This document shows, piece by piece, positions 7,214 to 12,088 of a DNA stretch of 12,088 bases; the first letter of the stretch is position 1; the number at the start of each line of letters is the position of its first letter. The translations under genes were made by a program, and so were the position numbers. The stretch is from positions 1 through 12,088 of the forward strand of contig CANCGU010000060.1 in the NCBI GenBank assembly GCA_947377705.1, read 5' to 3'. The notes under the pieces are model-generated. The model did not search any database. It saw nothing but the letters and a program-made list of their open reading frames with translations, and was not told the origin of the DNA. The DNA is from Comamonadaceae bacterium. Its GTDB lineage: Bacteria > Pseudomonadota > Gammaproteobacteria > Burkholderiales > Burkholderiaceae.

Positions 7214-7912
7214 ATGGCCCTCAAAGTATTGTTGGTCGAAGACGATCGAGATCTGCGCCAAACCTTGCGCGATGCTTTGAGCGTGGAAGGCTACGAGGTG
7301 GTGGCTAGCCGCAGCGCGGCAGACGCAGGTGCGGTTTTACGCCACAGTATGGGGTCTGACAGTCCGCTCGATTTGTTGGTGTTGGATTTGGGACTGCCCG
7401 ATGGCGATGGTGGCGATTTGCTGCGCCGTGTACGTGCGCAATACGCCTTGCCCATCCTTATCATTTCGGCACGGCATGATGACGCCAACAAAGTGACTTT
7501 GCTCGATGCAGGGGCAGACGATTATTTGGTCAAGCCTTTCAGCATCGGTGAATTGCTCGCTCGCATGCGTGTGACGTTGCGTCACCGTGGCACAGTGGTG
7601 CTGGCTTCGCAAACCCAATACCAATCTGGTGCTTTAGACGTTGACCTTGCTAAGCACACGGTACTCAAAGCGGGCGAGGCTGTCCACCTTACACCCACAG
7701 AGTTCAAACTTTTGGCGCGCTTGGTGCGTCAAGCAGGTCAGGTGGTGACACATCGTCAACTGCTGGTGGATGTGTGGGGCGCTGAGCATGTGGACCAAAC
7801 GCAATACCTGCGGCTGTATATGGGGCAGCTGCGTGCCAAGCTCGAAGTCAATCCGACAGAACCGACTTTGTTGCTGACCGAGCCCGGTGTGGGCTATCGC
7901 TTGGCCGAATAG
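7214..7912 (+). CDS. kdpE: KdpE-like OmpR-family response regulator
   Basis: A 232-residue two-domain regulator (E. coli KdpE has 225). The receiver domain has the acidic pair Asp10-Asp11, phospho-acceptor Asp58 in LVLDLGLPDGDG, Ser85 in ISARHDD, and Lys107 in DYLVKPF. The C-terminal winged helix reads LTPTEFKLLARLV, with VTHRQLLVDVWG and YLRLYMGQLRAKLE, which resembles KdpE more closely than general OmpR proteins, and ends GVGYRLAE. The ATG at 7214 starts directly before the receiver domain (MALKVLLVEDD); a longer in-frame opening to 7157 overlaps the kinase gene and adds no domain. It should be phosphorylated by the kinase 5 bp upstream. The downstream gene is kup, so kup is the natural candidate target, since no kdpFABC genes are seen in this window. 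Confidence 0.92.
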   Translation: MALKVLLVEDDRDLRQTLRDALSVEGYEVVASRSAADAGAVLRHSMGSDSPLDLLVLDLGLPDGDGGDLLRRVRAQYALPILIISARHDDANKVTLLDAGADDYLVKPFSIGELLARMRVTLRHRGTVVLASQTQYQSGALDVDLAKHTVLKAGEAVHLTPTEFKLLARLVRQAGQVVTHRQLLVDVWGAEHVDQTQYLRLYMGQLRAKLEVNPTEPTLLLTEPGVGYRLAE

Positions 7913-7965
7913 TTGGCACTTATGCTTTCCTAACACGATGACTGGCAACCTATGGGCACTTGAAT

Positions 7966-7970
7966 AGGAG
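7966..7970 (+). promoter_or_regulatory. Ribosome binding site of kup
   Basis: AGGAG lies 5 bases before the ATG at 7976. It selects this ATG over the GTG at 7970, which would overlap the site itself. The 63 bases between the kdpE stop and this ATG hold no hairpin terminator, so read-through from the two-component genes into kup is plausible. Confidence 0.75.
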
Positions 7971-7975
7971 TGCGC

Positions 7976-9877
7976 ATGTCAGCAACAGATTTAGACAACC
8001 CCTCGGCGCACATCAAGCGCCAGTCAACCGCCGCGTTGACCTTGGGCGCCATTGGTGTGGTGTATGGTGATATTGGCACCAGCCCGCTGTATACGGTCAA
8101 AGAGGTGTTCTTACCCGCCACCGGCGTGGCGTTGACGCCAGAAAATTTGATTGGCGCGGTATCGGCTATTTTTTGGGCCTTGATGCTCATCGTCACGCTC
8201 AAGTATGTGATTTTGATTTTGCGTGCTGACAACCGCGGCGAAGGCGGTGCGTTGGCCCTCACAGCCTTGGCCGCGAATGCCGTGAAGCACAAGCCACGGT
8301 TGCGCCACTTCTTGTTGCTGCTGGGGCTTTTTGGCGCCACCCTGTTTTATGGCGACAGTGTTATCACGCCTGCTATCTCGGTGTTGGGCGCGGTGGAAGG
8401 CTTAGAAGTCGTGACGCCTTTGCTGCAACCGTATGTGGTGCCCATTGCATTGGTCGTTTTGGTGCTGCTGTTTTTCATGCAGCGCTGGGGCACCAACTTT
8501 GTGGGCAAGTTTTTTGGCCCCATCATCGTGGTGTGGTTTGTAATTCTTGCCCTCACAGGCATTGAGCAAATTGTGCAAACGCCAGAAATTTTGGCGGCCT
8601 TGAACCCACTGCACGGCATCAACTTTTTGCTAGACCGCGGCCCGTTTGTGTTGGCTGCCGTTGGCGCGATTGTGTTGGCGCTCACAGGCGCTGAAGCTCT
8701 ATATGCCGACATGGGCCACTTTGGCCGTCAGCCGATTCAGATCGCTTGGATGGGCTTGGTCATGCCGAGCTTGGCACTTCACTACATGGGTCAGGGCGCT
8801 TTGCTCATGCATGATGCGACAGCTATTGAAAATCCCTTCTTTCGGATGTTCTCTGAAGAGTGGCTGATTCCTGCGGTGCTGCTAGCTACCGTGGCCGCCA
8901 TCATTGCGTCGCAAGCCGTTATCTCGGGCGCATATTCGATGACCAAGCAGGCTATCTTGCTGGGCTTTTTGCCACGCATGGACATCAGGTACACCTCTGA
9001 GCAAGAGGTGGGTCAAATTTACATGCCTGGCGTGAACTGGATTTTGTTAGCCGGTGTCGTGCTGGCGGTGTTGGCGTTTCGAAGCTCTTCTGCTTTGGCT
9101 GGTGCTTACGGTATTGCGGTGACCTTGACCATGGTCATCACCACCATCATGACTTTCTTTGTGGTGCACGATGCTTGGAAAATACCAACACCTTTGGCGA
9201 TTGGCGCAACGCTGTTTTTCTTCAGCATTGACGCGTTCTTGTTTGCAGGCTGCATCATCAAGTTCTTTGATGGTGGCTGGTTGCCACTCGCCATGGGCTT
9301 GACTTTGTACTTGGTGATGACCACCTGGTCACGCGGTCGTGAGCTGGTGGTCGACACCATTCGTCGCGATGGTTTGGACTTGAGCACCTTCATCGAACAC
9401 ATTGATTCGGGTCACACCCACTTGGCCAAGCGCACCGCCATCTACGCAGTGGCCAACCCCGAGACTGTGCCGCAAGCGTTGTTGCACAACATGAAGCACA
9501 ACCAAGTGCTGCACGAAAAAAACATCATCTTGACAGTAGCGTTTGAGAACGTGCCGTGGGTGTCAGACAAACAACGCGTGCGCGTGGAGCGCCTGAGCGA
9601 ACACTTCTGGCAAGTGTGGCTGACGTTTGGTTTCATGAACACGCCCGATGTGCCGCGTGCATTGAAACTTTGCGAACCCTTGGGGCTTGAAATTCCCGTT
9701 TTTGAAACCTCTTATTTCTTAAGCCGCGAAACCGTGATCTCTACACCGGGTGGCGGCATGGCGCAGTGGCGAGAAAAACTGTTCTCGGCCATGACGCGCA
9801 ATTCAGGCGGTGTGGTGGAGTTTTTCCACTTGCCAGATAACGCGGTTGTAGAACTTGGAACTCGGGTGCAAATATGA
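7976..9877 (+). CDS. kup: Kup/HAK-family low-affinity potassium transporter
   Basis: A 633-residue potassium uptake permease (E. coli Kup has 622), thought in this family to be a K+/H+ symporter of the inner membrane. Family motifs are [13 protein letters not shown] (residues 27-39), [14 protein letters not shown] (82-95), [22 protein letters not shown] (124-145) and [15 protein letters not shown] (237-251). About twelve hydrophobic segments lie between residues 20 and 450, followed by a soluble cytoplasmic tail of some 180 residues that contains the LSEHFWQV and SYFLSRE segments typical of the family. The gene follows the KdpD/KdpE-like pair on the same strand by 63 bp. Its TGA overlaps the ATG of an HPr-like gene (ATGA at 9874-9877), so the transporter and the HPr-like protein are likely made together. 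Family assignment is very sure. Confidence 0.96.
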   Translation: MSATDLDNPSAHIKRQSTAALTLGAIGVVYGDIGTSPLYTVKEVFLPATGVALTPENLIGAVSAIFWALMLIVTLKYVILILRADNRGEGGALALTALAANAVKHKPRLRHFLLLLGLFGATLFYGDSVITPAISVLGAVEGLEVVTPLLQPYVVPIALVVLVLLFFMQRWGTNFVGKFFGPIIVVWFVILALTGIEQIVQTPEILAALNPLHGINFLLDRGPFVLAAVGAIVLALTGAEALYADMGHFGRQPIQIAWMGLVMPSLALHYMGQGALLMHDATAIENPFFRMFSEEWLIPAVLLATVAAIIASQAVISGAYSMTKQAILLGFLPRMDIRYTSEQEVGQIYMPGVNWILLAGVVLAVLAFRSSSALAGAYGIAVTLTMVITTIMTFFVVHDAWKIPTPLAIGATLFFFSIDAFLFAGCIIKFFDGGWLPLAMGLTLYLVMTTWSRGRELVVDTIRRDGLDLSTFIEHIDSGHTHLAKRTAIYAVANPETVPQALLHNMKHNQVLHEKNIILTVAFENVPWVSDKQRVRVERLSEHFWQVWLTFGFMNTPDVPRALKLCEPLGLEIPVFETSYFLSRETVISTPGGGMAQWREKLFSAMTRNSGGVVEFFHLPDNAVVELGTRVQI

Positions 9878-10140
9878 TTGAACACACATTACCTATCACG
9901 CTCAAACTCACAGGCAAAGCGGGTCTTGACCCTAGGGTTGCTGCAGAGTTTGCAATGGCTGCCGCTCGCTTTGATGGGCAGATCACCGTGGCTTGCCATG
10001 GCCGCACAGTCAACGCCAAATCGGTGGCCGAGGTCATGGCTTTGGGTGCTGTGCATGATGATTTGGTCGAGTTACATGCCGAAGGCGAACACGCTCAGCA
10101 AGCGGTGAATGCCTTGATTGCAGTGATTCAAAAAGGTTAA
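9874..10140 (+). CDS. HPr-like protein with Asp in place of the active-site histidine
   Basis: An 88-residue protein with the HPr fold pattern over its full length (E. coli HPr has 85). Residues 14-26 ([13 protein letters not shown]) align with the HPr active-site loop GLH(A/T)RPAA(K/Q)F, so Asp19 (codon GAC) and Pro20 replace the phosphorylatable His15 and the residue after it, while Arg21 matches Arg17; the usual Pro18 is Val22. Further on, [14 protein letters not shown] (46-59) matches the conserved NAKS(I/L)xxxxxLG segment and keeps Ser50 at the Ser46 position used by HPr kinase. The C-terminal [18 protein letters not shown] also fits. It should therefore not carry phosphate from PTS enzyme I, but could be a Crh-like regulatory paralogue. 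The start overlaps the kup stop (ATGA) and has only a weak ribosome binding site, suggesting coupling to kup translation. Function is unproven. Confidence 0.85.
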   Translation: MIEHTLPITLKLTGKAGLDPRVAAEFAMAAARFDGQITVACHGRTVNAKSVAEVMALGAVHDDLVELHAEGEHAQQAVNALIAVIQKG

Positions 10141-10153
10141 GCGGCTTACCCAG

Positions 10154-10191
10154 AAAAATGCCCGCAAGCTTTACAGCTTGCGGGCATTTTT
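10154..10191. terminator. Bidirectional intrinsic terminator between HPr-like gene and pckG
   Basis: AAAAATGCCCGCAAGCT (10154-10170) and its exact reverse complement (10175-10191) form a perfect 17-bp stem with a 4-base loop. A-rich and T-rich ends give a T tract in both directions. It lies 13 bp after the HPr-like stop and 40 bp before the pckG stop, and so ends the potassium module on the plus strand and pckG on the minus strand. Confidence 0.92.
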
Positions 10192-10231
10192 GCTTTTGAC
10201 ACGCGGTCTGAACGGCGCGTCGATTGGCCAG

Positions 10232-12070
10232 TTAGGCTTCCAAACGCGCAGCCAAAGCGGCCTTGGTCGCCGTCATCTCAACAGGCAAGTGGTAAGCCAA
10301 CTGCGTGAACAGTTCTTCGTGCAGTTTGAGCTCTTCCACCCAGGCGGCCTTGTCAATGTGTGTGACGGTTTTGAATTGATCAGCGGTGAAGTTCAAGCCT
10401 TTCCAGTTGATCTCTTCATACGTGGGGCTCACGCCGAACACGTTTTCTTTGCCTTTAACTTGACCCTCGATGCGGTCAATCATCCACTTCAAAACGCGCA
10501 TGTTTTCGCCGTAGCCAGGCCACACAAACTTGCCATCGTCGCCCTTGCGGAACCAGTTGACGCAGTAGATGGCGGGCACTTTGGCGCCACTGGCCTTGAG
10601 CGTGTCGCCCATATTGAGCCAGTGTTGGAAGTAGTCGCTCATGTTGTAGCCCATGAAGGGCAACATGGCGAATGGGTCGCGGCGCACCACGCCTTGTTGG
10701 CCGGCCGCGGCAGCGGTGGTTTCAGAGCCCATGGTCGCAGCCATGTACACGCCCTCGGTCCAGTTGCGGGCTTCGGTGACCAAAGGCACGGTGGTGGAGC
10801 GGCGGCCGCCGAAGATGAAGGCGTCAATGGCCACGCCATCGGCATCGTCCCATTGGTGGTCCAAGGCGGGGTTGTTGGTGGCTGCCACGGTGAAGCGGGC
10901 GTTGGGGTGCGCAGCTTTCGCGCCGGTTTCTTTGGCAATGGCGGGTGTCCAGTCTTTGCCTTGCCAGTCGATCAAATGGTCGGGCAGGGTGCCGGTGTCT
11001 TTTTCCATGCCTTCCCACCAAACGTCACCGTCATCGGTCAGTGCAACGTTGGTGTAGATCACATTCTTGTCCAAGCTGGCCATGCAGTTGGGGTTGGTGT
11101 GGAAGTTGGTGCCAGGGGCCACACCAAAGTAACCCGCTTCTGGGTTGATGGCGTACAACTTGCCGTCTGAGTGTGGCTTGATCCAAGCAATGTCGTCACC
11201 GATGGTGGTGACTTTCCAGCCGTCAAAGCCCTCGGGCGGCACGAGCATGGAGAAGTTGGTTTTGCCGCAGGCGCTGGGGAAGGCCGCCGCGACGTGGTAC
11301 TTCTTGCCTTGTGGGTTGGTCACGCCCAAGATGAGCATGTGCTCTGCCAACCAACCTTGGTCGCGGCCCATGTTGGACGCAATGCGCAAGGCAAAACATT
11401 TCTTGCCTAATAAAGCGTTGCCACCGTAGCCCGAGCCATAAGACCAAATTTCGCGGGTCTCTGGGTAATGCACGATGTATTTGGTTTTGTTGCAAGGCCA
11501 TTTCACGTCGGCTTGGCCTGCAGCCAAAGGTGCGCCTACGGTATGCACACAAGGCACAAAGGCGCCGTCGGTGCCGATCACGTCGTACACGGCTTTGCCC
11601 ATGCGGGTCATGATTTTTTGGCTCACAGCCACATAGGCGCTGTCGGATAACTCGATGCCAACGTGCGCAATGTGCGAGCCCATGGGGCCCATGCTGAAGG
11701 GGATGACGTACATGGTCCGGCCCTTCATGCAGCCGTCAAACAACGGTTGTAAGGTGGTGCGCATTTCGGCTGGCGCCATCCAGTTGTTGGTAGGGCCCGC
11801 GTTCTCTTTTTTCTCTGAACAGATGTAGGTGCGGTCTTCCACGCGGGCCACGTCTGAGGGGTCAGAGCAGGCCAGATAAGAATTGGGGCGCTTGACGGGG
11901 TTCAGCTTTTTGAACGTTCCGGCATCGACCAATTGTTGGCACAGGCGGTTGTATTCTTCTTCGCTGCCATCGCACCAGTACACGGTGTCTGGTTTGCACA
12001 AGGCGGCCATTTCGCCAACCCAAGCGACCAGCTTGGGGTTCTTTACATAGGCGGGTGCATTCACGTTCAT
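10232..12070 (-). CDS. pckG: Phosphoenolpyruvate carboxykinase (GTP)
   Basis: A 612-residue enzyme, the usual length for the GTP-dependent class. It converts oxaloacetate and GTP to phosphoenolpyruvate, CO2 and GDP at the entry to gluconeogenesis in the cytoplasm. Visible landmarks are [11 protein letters not shown] with the substrate-binding Arg76, [16 protein letters not shown] (210-225) with Tyr215 and the metal-ligand Lys near 223, AEHMLILG with metal-ligand His244, the P-loop FPSACGKTN (264-272) with the reactive Cys268, and the following metal-binding DD at 292-293. The ATP-type enzyme lacks this pattern. The ATG at 12070 is chosen because AGGAG stands 6 bases upstream; the TTG at 12073 is too close to that site. 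The promoter lies beyond the window. The gene converges on the potassium module across a shared terminator. Confidence 0.97.
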   Translation of the reverse strand: MNVNAPAYVKNPKLVAWVGEMAALCKPDTVYWCDGSEEEYNRLCQQLVDAGTFKKLNPVKRPNSYLACSDPSDVARVEDRTYICSEKKENAGPTNNWMAPAEMRTTLQPLFDGCMKGRTMYVIPFSMGPMGSHIAHVGIELSDSAYVAVSQKIMTRMGKAVYDVIGTDGAFVPCVHTVGAPLAAGQADVKWPCNKTKYIVHYPETREIWSYGSGYGGNALLGKKCFALRIASNMGRDQGWLAEHMLILGVTNPQGKKYHVAAAFPSACGKTNFSMLVPPEGFDGWKVTTIGDDIAWIKPHSDGKLYAINPEAGYFGVAPGTNFHTNPNCMASLDKNVIYTNVALTDDGDVWWEGMEKDTGTLPDHLIDWQGKDWTPAIAKETGAKAAHPNARFTVAATNNPALDHQWDDADGVAIDAFIFGGRRSTTVPLVTEARNWTEGVYMAATMGSETTAAAAGQQGVVRRDPFAMLPFMGYNMSDYFQHWLNMGDTLKASGAKVPAIYCVNWFRKGDDGKFVWPGYGENMRVLKWMIDRIEGQVKGKENVFGVSPTYEEINWKGLNFTADQFKTVTHIDKAAWVEELKLHEELFTQLAYHLPVEMTATKAALAARLEA

Positions 12071-12076
12071 CAAAAG

Positions 12077-12081
12077 CTCCT
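12077..12081 (-). promoter_or_regulatory. Ribosome binding site of pckG
   Basis: AGGAG on the minus strand lies 6 bases before the ATG at 12070 and favours that codon over the adjacent in-frame TTG at 12073. Confidence 0.75.
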
Positions 12082-12088
12082 AAGTCAA

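Noticed and set aside
7914..7928. TGGCAC followed by TATGCTTT before kup, resembling a sigma-54 promoter
   Set aside because: The TGGCAC half is good, but no TTGC element stands at the required spacing, so the -12 half is missing.
7915..7961. Direct repeat GGCACTT on both sides of the kdpE-kup gap
   Set aside because: Seven bases repeated at about 40 bp is expected by chance, and no symmetry or known box supports it.
10178..11170. Open frame of 330 codons on the plus strand opposite pckG
   Set aside because: It lies wholly antisense to a strongly conserved enzyme gene, shows no recognisable domain, and has the His/Gly/Val-rich composition expected of a shadow frame. It would also start inside the terminator hairpin.

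Overview
The window reads as ordinary chromosomal DNA of a betaproteobacterium, most likely of the order Burkholderiales and perhaps the family Comamonadaceae. This is inferred from the moderately GC-rich coding style, the protein sequences, a GTP-type PEP carboxykinase, and GCCCGC-cored hairpin terminators. No rRNA, tRNA, CRISPR array, insertion sequence or phage gene was seen. The region is densely coding: the largest non-coding stretch is about 140 bp, and every gene except the first is complete.

Layout. (1) Bases 1-834, plus strand: the C-terminal part of a PhoD-type alkaline phosphatase that enters from the left edge. (2) Bases 838-5511, minus strand: a branched-chain amino acid (HAAT/Liv-type) ABC importer. 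Its order of transcription is substrate-binding protein, a hairpin terminator, one fused LivH-LivM permease, LivG and LivF; the last three are joined by 4-bp ATGA overlaps. (3) Bases 5512-5651: a divergent regulatory region. (4) Bases 5652-10140, plus strand: an apparent potassium module made of a KdpD-like histidine kinase that lacks the classical N-terminal KdpD domain, a KdpE-like response regulator, a Kup potassium transporter, and a small HPr-like protein whose start overlaps the kup stop (ATGA). (5) A bidirectional terminator with a perfect 17-bp stem at 10154-10191. (6) Bases 10232-12070, minus strand: GTP-dependent phosphoenolpyruvate carboxykinase, with its ribosome binding site at the right edge.

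Most noteworthy is the plus-strand module. The HPr-like protein has Asp19 where HPr carries its phosphorylatable histidine (His15), yet it keeps a serine (Ser50) at the position of the regulatory Ser46. It is translationally coupled to a potassium transporter, beside a KdpD/KdpE-like pair and with no kdpFABC genes in view. In E. coli the nitrogen-related PTS (PTSNtr) is known to act on potassium uptake, including through KdpD. The arrangement therefore suggests a Crh-like regulatory HPr paralogue tied to potassium homeostasis. That role is inference from sequence and context only.
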